The translations under genes were made by a program, and so were the position numbers. A stretch of DNA of 64,000 nucleotides from Phenylobacterium sp. (lineage in GTDB: Bacteria; Pseudomonadota; Alphaproteobacteria; Caulobacterales; Caulobacteraceae): assembly GCA_020401865.1 (NCBI GenBank), contig JADCAS010000017.1:53303-117302 (forward strand), written 5' to 3'. Each line of letters starts with the position of its first letter. Positions within the stretch are counted from its first letter, which is position 1. This document shows, in pieces, positions 43,189-51,440 of the stretch. The notes beneath the pieces were generated by a model, which was not told where the DNA came from, did not search any database, and saw only the letters and a list, made by a program, of their open reading frames with translations.

Positions 43189-43608
43189 TTACTTCCGAAT
43201 GAGATCCAGGGTGCGCAGCTGCATGGCCCGCGCCGTCTCGATCACCGTCAGATTGGCTTCGTAGGCGCGTTGCGCAGCCTTCATATCGAGGGACTCGATC
43301 AGGGTGTTGACGTTAGGCAGCTTCACGTAACCCTCTGCGTCCGCGGACGGGTGTCCGGGGTCATACTCGACCTTGAAGTCGCTCCTGTCCGGGGTGACGC
43401 GGACCATTTCGACCCCTTGCCCGGCGTCGATGCGCATCGGCTCGAAGACCGGAACCTGGCGGCGATAGGGGTCGCCGCCAGGCGTTCTCGACGTCGAGTT
43501 CGCATTGGCGATGTTCTCGGCGATGATCCGCATCCGAGCCTGCTCGGCCCGCAATGCGGTCGCGGCGATGGCCTGGGCGGCGTTAGCCGGGGGGCGAATG
43601 TCAGCCAT
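43189..43608 (-). CDS. flgC: flagellar proximal rod protein FlgC
   Basis: A 139-residue axial rod protein. The N-terminal motif IIAENIANANSTSRTPGGDPYRRQ (about 28-51) and C-terminal ARAMQLRTLDLIRK are conserved in the FlgB/C/F/G family. VEYDPGHPSADAEGYVKLPNVN is the usual FlgC middle segment. It starts 10 bases after flgB and is 14 bases before fliE. Exported via the flagellar type III system without a cleaved signal. Confidence 0.96.
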   Translation of the reverse strand: MADIRPPANAAQAIAATALRAEQARMRIIAENIANANSTSRTPGGDPYRRQVPVFEPMRIDAGQGVEMVRVTPDRSDFKVEYDPGHPSADAEGYVKLPNVNTLIESLDMKAAQRAYEANLTVIETARAMQLRTLDLIRK

Positions 43609-43618
43609 TGCTCATGTC

Positions 43619-44059
43619 CTATCTTGGGCCCCGTGAAGCAGAGCGGATCATGGTCATGGACTTCTGATAGAAGGCTATAGCCGCATCGTAGTTCATGCGA
43701 GAGTCCGCCATACGAAGCATCTGGTCCTCGAGGGTCACCTGGTTGCCGTCAAGGGTTGTCTCGAAGTCCGGCTGGCGCTCCGCCCGGAACCCCTTCGCCG
43801 CCGCTAACGACGCCGGGTCCTGGGGTCTCTGGTGGGCAGGATGGGTCACTTCCATCACCGTTGGAACCTCGCTTCCATAGGATCTGCCGGACCCCGTCGC
43901 CCCACCCGGCACCCTGAAGCGAAACGGCGCAAGGTCTTTCGGTCGATAGCCGGGCGTGCTCACATTGGCGATGTTCTCCGCGCCGAGGCGCTGGCGCTCG
44001 GCGAAGTAGCTCATTCGACCGCGGAGCATTGCGAAGAGCGGAATGGAAGTGATGTCCAT
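43619..44059 (-). CDS. flgB: flagellar proximal rod protein FlgB
   Basis: A 146-residue rod protein with N-terminal LGAENIANVSTPGYRPKD and C-terminal TLEDQMLRMADSRMNYDAAI. The start is ATG 44059; a TTG six codons upstream (44077) is possible but unlikely. There is no ribosome-binding site before the ATG (upstream bases read TTTACGCTGAAATCC), and a CtrA box lies 25-40 bases upstream, so the transcript may be leaderless. It is the first gene of the flgBC-fliE-fliQR-flhB operon. Confidence 0.95.
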   Translation of the reverse strand: MDITSIPLFAMLRGRMSYFAERQRLGAENIANVSTPGYRPKDLAPFRFRVPGGATGSGRSYGSEVPTVMEVTHPAHQRPQDPASLAAAKGFRAERQPDFETTLDGNQVTLEDQMLRMADSRMNYDAAIAFYQKSMTMIRSASRGPR

Positions 44060-44083
44060 GGATTTCAGCGTAAACAAACAGGG

Positions 44084-44099
44084 TTAATCGCCCGTTAAC
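44084..44099. promoter_or_regulatory. CtrA box shared by divergent flgB and fliO
   Basis: TTAA (44084-44087), seven bases, TTAAC (44095-44099): the full CtrA recognition sequence TTAA-N7-TTAAC. The reverse strand reads TTAA-N7-TTAACC, so it is near-symmetric. It lies in the 63-base gap between flgB (minus) and fliO (plus), with its centre 32 bases from each start codon. In Caulobacter such boxes overlap the -35 region of class II flagellar promoters. Confidence 0.88.
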
Positions 44100-44122
44100 G
44101 ACCTGCGGGCACATTGGCGTCC

Positions 44123-44398
44123 ATGGATCTGATCACGCTAGCCAGGGCCGCCTTCGCCCTTCTCTTCACTCTCGGCCTCATCGGCATAGCAGCGGTGCTT
44201 TTGCGCCGCTACGGACCCGGCGGGGTCTTCAGGTTGCCGACGGGAAATCGGGAACGACGAATGAAGGTGGTCGAGACCCTGATTCTCGACCCGGCCAGGC
44301 GTCTCGTCCTCGTGGAGTGTGACGGCGAGTCCCGGCTCCTGATGTTGGGAGACGGCCGCGAACTTGAGCGCCCTTCAAGACGTTCGGAGTTGCACTGA
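44123..44398 (+). CDS. fliO: flagellar biosynthesis protein FliO
   Basis: A 91-residue FliO-type protein: an N-terminal membrane helix (about 8-28), then a short cytoplasmic domain with MKVVETLILDPARRLVLVECDG typical of FliO. FliO is a chaperone that promotes assembly of the FliP ring. Its stop overlaps the fliP start (TGATG at 44396-44400). ATG 44123 has no Shine-Dalgarno sequence before it and is 32 bases from the centre of the CtrA box, consistent with a leaderless message; a TTG at 44114 is a weaker alternative. Confidence 0.88.
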   Translation: MDLITLARAAFALLFTLGLIGIAAVLLRRYGPGGVFRLPTGNRERRMKVVETLILDPARRLVLVECDGESRLLMLGDGRELERPSRRSELH

Positions 44399-45198
44399 TG
44401 GCGAGGTCGGAAACCGCGCAGAGCAAAGCTTCGGCTTTCGCAGCAGACCTTCGACAGGCGGCGAAGCTGGCCCTCCTGGTCGGCGCATTCGGCCTGCTCC
44501 TGCCCGCAGCCGCTCTCGCTCAGGCGGTGAACATAGACCTGGGAACCGGGGCGGGCCTCACCCAGAGGGTCATCCAGCTGATCGGACTCCTGACCGTTCT
44601 GTCCCTGGCGCCCTCCATCGTCATCATGACCACCTCCTTCGTCCGGATGGTGGTGGTGCTCTCTCTGCTGCGCACCGCCCTCGGGGTCCAGCAGACGCCC
44701 CCGAACGCCGTCCTGGTGAGTCTCGCCCTGTTCATGACCGCAATCGTCATGACGCCTACCTTCCAGAGGTCCTACGAGCTTGGCATCCGACCGTTGATGA
44801 ACGACCAGATGGAACTTCCGGCCGCCTTCGAAGCCGCCAGCGGGCCAGTGAAGACCTTCATGCTGAGTCAGGTGGACCGTGAGGATCTCGCCCTGTTCAT
44901 CCGTTTGTCAAAAATCGAGCGACCCGCTACGGCGCAGGAGGTTCCCCTGCGCGTCGTGACGCCTGCCTTCATGATCTCGGAATTGAAACGCGCATTCGAG
45001 ATCGGGTTTCTGCTCTTTATTCCCTTCCTGGTGATAGATCTTGTGGTCGCCAGCGTGCTGATGAGCATGGGCATGATGATGCTGCCGCCGGTGGTCGTAT
45101 CCCTGCCGTTCAAGTTGATCTTCTTCGTCCTTGTGGACGGCTGGCGCCTTGTCGCCGGAAGTCTCGTGGAGAGCTTCCAGAGGGCCGCGACTGGATAG
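44398..45198 (+). CDS. fliP: flagellar export gate protein FliP
   Basis: A 266-residue export-gate protein. An N-terminal signal-like helix (about 24-41, ending ALA) is followed by RVIQLIGLLTVLSLAPSIVIMTTSF and the very conserved RTALGVQQTPPNAVLVSLALFMT, a periplasmic stretch, then EIGFLLFIPFLVIDLVVASVLMSMGM. Family-typical throughout. It overlaps the fliO stop by one base, forming fliO-fliP, divergent from the rest of the export genes. Confidence 0.97.
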   Translation: MARSETAQSKASAFAADLRQAAKLALLVGAFGLLLPAAALAQAVNIDLGTGAGLTQRVIQLIGLLTVLSLAPSIVIMTTSFVRMVVVLSLLRTALGVQQTPPNAVLVSLALFMTAIVMTPTFQRSYELGIRPLMNDQMELPAAFEAASGPVKTFMLSQVDREDLALFIRLSKIERPATAQEVPLRVVTPAFMISELKRAFEIGFLLFIPFLVIDLVVASVLMSMGMMMLPPVVVSLPFKLIFFVLVDGWRLVAGSLVESFQRAATG

Positions 45199-45266
45199 CG
45201 CCGGAGATACTCCCTGGTGTCAGAAACCGGAAAGGGCGCCAGCGGCCCCATTCCAAGGCGTCTTCG

Positions 45267-48191
45267 TCAGGCGGGTCGCGGTGGCGCCGGCGGGCGAGCG
45301 GGCGAGGGCGGAACCGGAGCTGCAGATGGGCTGGCAGGGGGAGGTGGCGGTGGCGGAGCTGGCGCCGCCTGAGCGAACTTGGCCCTCATCTTGGCCACCC
45401 AGCCTGAGAAGGCCTCGTTGTCAGCCGTGACCTTGCTGAAATCTGCCGAGCCCATCTCACCGGAGTCCAGACCCGTCAGGCCGACCCGAAGAGCGTCCGG
45501 ATTGCGAGCCTGGTCAATAAAGCCGGCGTACCGGGTGCGCAGTCGGGTCAGGGCCGCGTCATCCCCAGCCAGGCTGTAGGCGATCCCGGCGCGAAGGAGC
45601 TTTCCCTCCTCGTCGGATGTCAACCCCCCGGGGCGTCGCCACCGATCCCCGAGGCTCCGCTCGAAGGCTGATGCGGCGGCCGGCCAGTTCTTCTTTCGCC
45701 AGATGATTTCGGTCCGGAGCTCCTCCCCTTCTGGCGAGCGGTCCCGTTCGAGCAACTCGATGGCGTCGTCAGGGCGGTTCAGGGCGATCAGGGCCCTCGC
45801 CTCCACGCGCCGACGTTCCATCTGCATGGCAGGCGGCAGGAGCGTGGTGCGGGAGTTGTTGATTGCCTGGAGCGCCTGCTCGGGTTTGCGGTCCATCAGG
45901 TAGATCAAGGCCAGATCCGTGGCCACCTGCGCCTTGGGGGCGCCTTCCAGGCGATTTTCGGTCTGGTACTTGAGGAGTTCGGCGGCCTGTTCCAGCAAGT
46001 CGACCTTGACCAGCCGACCGACCAGCCTTCGGACCATGAGGTCGCCGTCCGCGCCCAGCGGGGTCAGCTCCTTGAAGTCAAGGAAGAGAGCAAGGGCCTG
46101 GACAGGCTGAAGCCCGTCTGCGACCCCATCCATGAACAGGGTCCTGAAAGCTGCGCTGAGATCCGCCTGAAGCTGGACAGCCTCCGGCAGGTCCGGCAGC
46201 GAACGCCCCGCCGAGCGAAGGGTCTCCAGCGCCTCCCGATAACGACCCTGACTCAGGTAAACTCCGCCCAGGGTCCGGATGATTTCCAGTTCCGTGCCAT
46301 CCCCACGCCAGCGGAAGCGAAGGGCGTTGATCTCGTCCGCAGCCTGGACGGCGTTAATCTTTCCCTGCTCCAGTCTGATCCGGGCCGCCTGCAGGGCGGC
46401 GGGTGTGGACAGCCAATCCAGGGGCGCCGTGGCCACCGCCTGGTAGATCCGCACCGCACGATCCTTCGCGCCCTGGGCCTCGAGCAGTCGGGCCTGCAGC
46501 AGCCGCGCCGCCAGGGTCTCCGCAGAGGATGCTCGGTCCGCCAGGGCGAGCCGGACCGCCTTGTCCGCGCCCTCAAGGTCTCCTTGCGCCAGAGCCGCCT
46601 GCCCCTCCGCGCGGGCAAATCTGGATTTCCAGACAGGAGAGAACTGGTTGAAGGCCTCGGCGCCGGCGGCGAACTCGTTGCGGACCTCCGTCCACTGCCC
46701 GAGCTGAGCCGAAACATAGGCGCGCCAGAGAGAGGCGGACGGATCCGAGGCGAGTATGGGCGCCGAGAAGTCGGTCGCAGCCTCAGCGTATCGGCGCGCC
46801 ATGACCCGGGCGATCCCCCGGAGACCACGGAACTCGGGGTTGTCGAGCACCTGGGGCGACCTCCGGGCAAGATCGTTCAGGATCCCGATGGCCTCATAGG
46901 AGAGCTCGCTCCCCACAAGAAACCGTGCAAGGGCGAAACGATTGGCGGTCGGGGCGTCCCGCCCGCCCTGCGCTTCCTCCGCCGCGGCTGACAAGAGTTC
47001 ATTGTAGCGGCCCAGGAACCCCTTGGAGCCCGTCTCGGGCCAGTTCACCTGGTCGATCAGGGCCGGCATAATCGCAGGCCGGGGAGCGTCCAGGCCGGCA
47101 TCCTCCGGAGCTGACCCCACAGAGAGTGGCGAGAGGGCTAGGCCATCTGGGCGACCGATCCGCACGATGTCGCCGTCATGGGTGACGGACAAATCCCGGA
47201 CGAAGGACTCCAGGGCAAGGCCCTGTGACGACGGCAAAACGGTGACCTGGGCGTACTCCCGGCGGAGAGGTGCGCCCTTGGCGGGCCCGAGAGCCGTCAC
47301 GACCGTGATCGGGTCGCCCACGACGGGATCGTCGATGCGCAGGACCCGGGTCGCCCCGGCGACCGCACTCTTCAACGCCGCGGGCCCGCCGGCCTCATCG
47401 CGAACCACCCTCACGAAGGGCCCCTGGGGCGAGGCCGCACGTCCGAGCACAATGTTCCAGGTGGAACCTGCGGAATCCGCCCGGAACGGCATGGCCGGCG
47501 GAGTTTCGATCCGTACGGCGGCGTAATCCGGGCCCCGGAAAGTCTCGACCGAGGTCATCTGGCGAAGCCCCCGGGGCAGGGTCGAGACATCCAGGCGTGC
47601 GGGGGCGTCAAAGACCACCCACACCGCCCCACCCCGACGGAAGACGGCGGCTCCCGCCGGATTGGCGAACGGGAAGCTGAGGACGGCCTGCCCCTGACCA
47701 AGGGCGATCTCCGCCTTCACCACCCCGCCCCTGGGCAAGGGATCCGGTCGGTTGACCGGTGCGGAGGCCTGCTCCGACGGTGAGACTGGCGCCGGACCGG
47801 GGCCTTCAATGGGCGCCGCGCGCGGGAAGACATTGACCCAGACAGCGCCGTCCGCGACGCCGGTCCTCATGTCTGCATCCGCCGCCAAGGTCAGGATCAG
47901 CTGGGTCCGGCCACCTGACTGGGCGATTCTGGCCGACTGAATCCACTTCGGCGTGCTGGTCCGGAAGCGCGCGAGGTCAGGACGCGCACCCGTCGGGAAC
48001 GTGATCGTCAGGGTCGCGCCATTACGTCGGGTCGCGACGCCGGGCCCGAGATCGAGACGGGTGAAGGCGCTCGCCTCGCCGACCCGAACCTCCCGCACGC
48101 CACCTGCAGGCTGGGCGCCGATCGGGGTGGCGACGGCGGCGGCGATCGCCACCGCTGCGACGCCGGAACCAAGAGATCGGCGCAGGGACAT
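45267..48191 (-). CDS. large exported TPR-repeat protein of the flagellar locus
   Basis: A 974-residue protein of uncertain function. A signal peptide (about 1-26) is followed by a beta-rich region (about 30-330; VREVRVGEASAFTRLDL is AMIN-like), then many helical TPR-like repeats (about 400-900), and a proline-rich tail (last 35 residues). It should be periplasmic. It is last in the operon fliL-fliM-DUF6468-motE-like, with only 3 bases between the motE-like stop and its start, so a role in flagellar assembly or motor function is likely, but I recognise no defined name. It converges with fliP. Confidence 0.8.
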   Translation of the reverse strand: MSLRRSLGSGVAAVAIAAAVATPIGAQPAGGVREVRVGEASAFTRLDLGPGVATRRNGATLTITFPTGARPDLARFRTSTPKWIQSARIAQSGGRTQLILTLAADADMRTGVADGAVWVNVFPRAAPIEGPGPAPVSPSEQASAPVNRPDPLPRGGVVKAEIALGQGQAVLSFPFANPAGAAVFRRGGAVWVVFDAPARLDVSTLPRGLRQMTSVETFRGPDYAAVRIETPPAMPFRADSAGSTWNIVLGRAASPQGPFVRVVRDEAGGPAALKSAVAGATRVLRIDDPVVGDPITVVTALGPAKGAPLRREYAQVTVLPSSQGLALESFVRDLSVTHDGDIVRIGRPDGLALSPLSVGSAPEDAGLDAPRPAIMPALIDQVNWPETGSKGFLGRYNELLSAAAEEAQGGRDAPTANRFALARFLVGSELSYEAIGILNDLARRSPQVLDNPEFRGLRGIARVMARRYAEAATDFSAPILASDPSASLWRAYVSAQLGQWTEVRNEFAAGAEAFNQFSPVWKSRFARAEGQAALAQGDLEGADKAVRLALADRASSAETLAARLLQARLLEAQGAKDRAVRIYQAVATAPLDWLSTPAALQAARIRLEQGKINAVQAADEINALRFRWRGDGTELEIIRTLGGVYLSQGRYREALETLRSAGRSLPDLPEAVQLQADLSAAFRTLFMDGVADGLQPVQALALFLDFKELTPLGADGDLMVRRLVGRLVKVDLLEQAAELLKYQTENRLEGAPKAQVATDLALIYLMDRKPEQALQAINNSRTTLLPPAMQMERRRVEARALIALNRPDDAIELLERDRSPEGEELRTEIIWRKKNWPAAASAFERSLGDRWRRPGGLTSDEEGKLLRAGIAYSLAGDDAALTRLRTRYAGFIDQARNPDALRVGLTGLDSGEMGSADFSKVTADNEAFSGWVAKMRAKFAQAAPAPPPPPPPASPSAAPVPPSPARPPAPPRPA

Positions 48192-48194
48192 GGA

Positions 48195-48998
48195 TCAGGC
48201 AGGTCCGGCCTGTGGAGAGGGCGCGGCGGCGCGGGCGGGGGGCGGCGGACCCGCAGGTGGAGCCGGGGCGGTTGCGCCGGACGCGTTCGCCGCCGCACGC
48301 ACGGGTGCAAAGCGATTTGCGAGGGACTCCGTCAGCTTCTTGGCCTCCGCCGGAGGCATCTGCGCCAGAATGAGACCGAGGGACTTTTCCTTCATCTTGG
48401 CGGCGATCGGCAGACGCACCGAGTCCTCCAGAAGAACCATCCGCGGCGCGGCATCCTTTGGCTTCATGGACTCAAAGACCTTGACCATCCGGGCCACCTC
48501 AGCGGCCTCCTGCTCATCTCCGAGCTTTAGCAGCCCCTGGATGTCCGACTTGAGCCCGTTCAGCGTCTTTACCTTGACGTCGAGCTTGGCCTCAGCCGCG
48601 GCGAGGAGGGCCAACTGGGTGCTGAAGTCCGCTTCGCGTTGGTCCAGCTGACCCCGGCGCGCGCCGAGGCTCTGGAGAACCTGGAGTTCCGCAGGGGACA
48701 GACCCGCTTCCTTGGCAAGCTCTGCAGCCGTCGGAGCGCACACCAATGGCTTGGCCTGCGCCGCCGCAGCGCCCTCCGCCGGTTTGCTGGCGCCGTCCTT
48801 AGCGTTGGCGGTGGCCTGGGCGGGGTTGGCCGGCGAACCCGGGGGTTGGCCGCCCGCCTGGGCAGCGACTCCCTGTGCAAAGGCCCTCGCCCCGGAAAAC
48901 AAATCCGGCGCACCGGTGACGCTCGAGAGGGCGTTGAGGGCGAGCACGCCGCCTGCGGCGACCCCAACCAGAGGCAGAATGCGGGGAATCCGGGTCAT
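48195..48998 (-). CDS. MotE-like flagellar protein (MgtE N-terminal-like domain)
   Basis: A 267-residue protein with an N-terminal membrane or signal segment (about 5-25), an Ala/Pro-rich linker (about 35-85), a coiled coil (about 110-165; LGARRGQLDQREADFSTQLA) and an MgtE-N/FliG-like helical domain (about 175-235; EVARMVKVFESMKPKDAAPRM and LGLILAQMPPAEAKKL). This resembles MotE, a periplasmic chaperone of motor protein MotC in alphaproteobacteria. It overlaps the stop of the DUF6468 gene and is followed closely by the TPR gene. The assignment to MotE is by architecture and locus. Confidence 0.8.
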   Translation of the reverse strand: MTRIPRILPLVGVAAGGVLALNALSSVTGAPDLFSGARAFAQGVAAQAGGQPPGSPANPAQATANAKDGASKPAEGAAAAQAKPLVCAPTAAELAKEAGLSPAELQVLQSLGARRGQLDQREADFSTQLALLAAAEAKLDVKVKTLNGLKSDIQGLLKLGDEQEAAEVARMVKVFESMKPKDAAPRMVLLEDSVRLPIAAKMKEKSLGLILAQMPPAEAKKLTESLANRFAPVRAAANASGATAPAPPAGPPPPARAAAPSPQAGPA

Positions 48999-49522
48999 CA
49001 GCGACCTCCTGAGAAGGCGGACCGGGGGCTTGGCTCCACGCCGCCGCCCAGGAAGAGTTCATCCTCGAACTCGGGACGGCGACGAACACCCGTCGACGGG
49101 CGACGAAGGGCCGGCGCAGCGATTTCCCGACTCCGTGCCCGGGCTTCGCGGCTCTGGGCCAGGAGCGACCCGAGGTTGCGGCTGAGGCGTTCAATATCGG
49201 CCTCCGAGGCTTGCTGGTCCCGGGGATCGACAGCCAGTCCCGCCCGTGCGCCCGCTTCAAACTGCTGGTCGAGTTTGGAGGCCAGGACGCGGGCGCGCTC
49301 GATCCGGCTGACAAGGACTTCCGCCATCTCGTCGCTCGCAGCCTTAAGATCGGCCAGCCCGCGCTCGGCCCGGGCGGCGGCGGCGTCGAGATCCGCGACA
49401 GCTTTGGCGAAGCCCATCTGCCCCTCGCGAAGCACCTTGAGGCGCTCGTTGAGGCGCCAGCCCATCCAGATGGCCCCGCAAAGAAGGCCGGCAAGCAGAA
49501 GGTTGAGGATGATGGCGATCAT
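48998..49522 (-). CDS. DUF6468 protein, flagellar operon
   Basis: A 174-residue single-pass membrane protein: helix at about 2-22 (IAIILNLLLAGLLCGAIWMGW), then a coiled-coil region (about 28-125) rich in Arg, Ala and Glu, and a disordered basic C-terminus. This matches the DUF6468 family found beside fliM in alphaproteobacteria. It overlaps the fliM stop by 4 bases and the motE-like start by 1 base. Function unknown; location implies a motor-associated role. Confidence 0.82.
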   Translation of the reverse strand: MIAIILNLLLAGLLCGAIWMGWRLNERLKVLREGQMGFAKAVADLDAAAARAERGLADLKAASDEMAEVLVSRIERARVLASKLDQQFEAGARAGLAVDPRDQQASEADIERLSRNLGSLLAQSREARARSREIAAPALRRPSTGVRRRPEFEDELFLGGGVEPSPRSAFSGGR

Positions 49523-50583
49523 GAGCTGGACATTTCCTGCACGGCCCGGCGCGCGGTCCGGTTGAGAGGGGCTTCGACTCGCACGGCGATCTGATGGTTC
49601 CTGCGCCCCATGCGGGCTGTGGTCAGCTGGACGGACCCTGCCCTCAATTCGACCGGCTTGTCAGGCGTCGCGTTGAGCATCAGCGTATCGCCCACCTTGA
49701 AGTTAAGAACGGTCTGGAGCGGCAACTGCTGCTCGTCAAGTACAGCCCGGATGTCCATCCGGGTCGTCCAGATCTCGGTGGCGAGGTGCCCTTCCCAAAT
49801 GTTGTCCCGTCCGAACTTCTCACCCATGAACTGCTGTAGCAGCATCTTCCGGATCGGTTCGAGGGTGGCATAGGGCAGGAGCAGCTCGATACGTCCTCCG
49901 CGATCTTCCATGTCGATCCGGAGCTTCACCAGGATCGCGGCGTTTGCCGGCCGAGCGATAGCGGCGAAGCGGGGATTGGTCTCAAGCCGATCCAGGGTGA
50001 AGGTCACCGGGGTCAGCGGCTCGAAGGCCATCTTTGCGTCCCCCAGGACGACCTCCACCATCCGCTCGACGAGAACTCGCTCGATGGTGGTGTAGGGCCG
50101 CCCCTCGATGCGCATGGTCGCTGTGCCGCGGCGTCCGCCCAGGAGAACGTCCACAATCGAGTAGATCAGATTGGAGTCGACCGTCAGGAGACCGTAGTTC
50201 TCAAGCTGCTCCGCCTTAAATACCGTCAGAATAGCCGGGAGGGGAATTGAATTCAGGTAGTCCCCGAAACGGATGGAAGAGATGTTATCGAGACTTACCT
50301 CGACGTTATCGGAGGTGAAGTTCCGTAATGAGGTCGTCATATACCGCACGAGGCGGTCAAAGACGATCTCAAGCATCGGCAGACGCTCGTAGGAGACAAG
50401 CGCGGAGTTGATGATCGCGCGGATGCCGCCACGATCAGAGTCATCATCTCCGGACATATCGAAGCCGAGGAGGCTGTCGATCTCGTCCTGATTGAGGATG
50501 CGCTCAGCGTTGGCGATGGCCTCAACGGCTTCGCTAGGGCTCAGGCCCCCTTCATCTGTGGAAGTGCCGTCCGTGTTCGCCAT
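49519..50583 (-). CDS. fliM: flagellar motor switch protein FliM
   Basis: A 354-residue C-ring protein. The N-terminal CheY-binding motif LNQDEIDSLLGFD (about 32-44) is clear. The middle domain (about 65-245, SYERLPMLEIVFDRLVRYMTTSLRNFT) and C-terminal SpoA domain (about 260-345) match the family. FliM joins FliG to FliN and transmits CheY-P to set rotation direction. It is 26 bases after fliL; its stop overlaps the next start, so the downstream genes are coupled. Confidence 0.97.
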   Translation of the reverse strand: MANTDGTSTDEGGLSPSEAVEAIANAERILNQDEIDSLLGFDMSGDDDSDRGGIRAIINSALVSYERLPMLEIVFDRLVRYMTTSLRNFTSDNVEVSLDNISSIRFGDYLNSIPLPAILTVFKAEQLENYGLLTVDSNLIYSIVDVLLGGRRGTATMRIEGRPYTTIERVLVERMVEVVLGDAKMAFEPLTPVTFTLDRLETNPRFAAIARPANAAILVKLRIDMEDRGGRIELLLPYATLEPIRKMLLQQFMGEKFGRDNIWEGHLATEIWTTRMDIRAVLDEQQLPLQTVLNFKVGDTLMLNATPDKPVELRAGSVQLTTARMGRRNHQIAVRVEAPLNRTARRAVQEMSSS

Positions 50584-50609
50584 GGCTTAGACTCCAGCAG
50601 GCCGAGGGC

Positions 50610-51221
50610 CTAGCTAATGAGCATCTCCTCAATCAGGACTGAGTTAACTCGGGCCGGGGCGATCACAAGGTTGACCCTACGAAGAATCTCCATTCGCAGC
50701 TGGAAGGTACCCTGAGACCCCTGAAGGTCCTCCGGACGCAGCTCCCGAAGGAAACCTTGGAACATATCCTGAATCCGGGGCATTGCAGGCTGGATCATCT
50801 CCGCTGTCGCCTGATCCGGAGCCTCAAGCGTCAGCTTCAGCTTGAGGTAAACGGGACGCCCATCGCCAGCCTGCATATTCGCCACCATGTTGGGCAGGGT
50901 GCAGAAAACAACCCCATCCGGCCCGTCGGTAATGATGACCGCCTGACCACTCGCCACAGGAGCGCCGTCCTTCTTCTCGCCCTCCGCCCCCTTCTTTCCC
51001 TTCTCCTCGCCCTTCTTCTCAGCCTTGCCCGCCGCTGCTTCCGGCGGCTTGCTGAAGAAGAGGAAATAGGCTCCCACGCCGCCGCCCAGGAGCAAAACAG
51101 CCGCCGCCGCCGCGATAATGATCAGGCGTAGCGGCGGCTTCTTGCCACCGCCTTCCTCGCCGGCTTCTGAGCCGTTGAGGTCCACATTTTCCTCATCGGA
51201 ATTCTTGGGGGGTTTGGCCAC
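50610..51221 (-). CDS. fliL: flagellar basal body protein FliL
   Basis: A 203-residue single-pass inner-membrane protein that surrounds the stator. A cytoplasmic N-terminus, helix about 31-54 (LIIIAAAAAVLLLGGGVGAYFLFF), a Lys/Glu-rich linker, and a periplasmic FliL domain (about 95-203) are present. The start is GTG 51221, with AGGAG nine bases upstream. The divergent upstream gap has lone GTTAAC half-sites (51267-51272 and near 51339) but no complete CtrA box that I could find. First gene of the fliL operon. Confidence 0.95.
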   Translation of the reverse strand: MAKPPKNSDEENVDLNGSEAGEEGGGKKPPLRLIIIAAAAAVLLLGGGVGAYFLFFSKPPEAAAGKAEKKGEEKGKKGAEGEKKDGAPVASGQAVIITDGPDGVVFCTLPNMVANMQAGDGRPVYLKLKLTLEAPDQATAEMIQPAMPRIQDMFQGFLRELRPEDLQGSQGTFQLRMEILRRVNLVIAPARVNSVLIEEMLIS

Positions 51222-51310
51222 GGCCTCAACTCCTGGAGATTCTCCCCTTCACTATCCCCCGGTTTAGTTAACGATCCGTTTTTCCACCCCGCCTCAGGGG
51301 GGAGAAAAGA

Positions 51311-51326
51311 CCCGGCAAGATCCGCC
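51311..51326 (+). promoter_or_regulatory. candidate FlbD (ftr) site upstream of the flgF promoter
   Basis: CCCGGCAAGATCCGCC resembles the GC-flanked, A-rich-centre ftr elements bound by FlbD in Caulobacter. It lies about 80-95 bases upstream of the start predicted from the sigma-54 promoter at 51377-51394, the usual enhancer distance. Assignment is by pattern memory and position only. Confidence 0.35.
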
Positions 51327-51376
51327 TCCCGGCCGGAATTAACCATTTTATTTGATGTTTTTATTGCATTTTTCGG

Positions 51377-51394
51377 TTGGCCCAACCCTTGCAT
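51377..51394 (+). promoter_or_regulatory. sigma-54 promoter of the flgF-flgG-flgA-flgH operon
   Basis: TTGGCCC-N5-TTGCAT at 51377-51394 has GG (51379-51380) and GC (51391-51392) separated by exactly 10 bases, the defining spacing for RpoN promoters. It predicts a start near 51404, about 37 bases before flgF. Sigma-54 control fits class III flagellar genes in Caulobacterales. Confidence 0.82.
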
Positions 51395-51440
51395 GGTGAA
51401 TGGGGAAACTTCGGGCCCTTAACACCAGGCGTCAGAGTCG

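Noticed and set aside
51267..51345. GTTAAC half-sites before fliL considered as a CtrA box
   Set aside because: No pair with the required 7-base spacing; only isolated half-sites.
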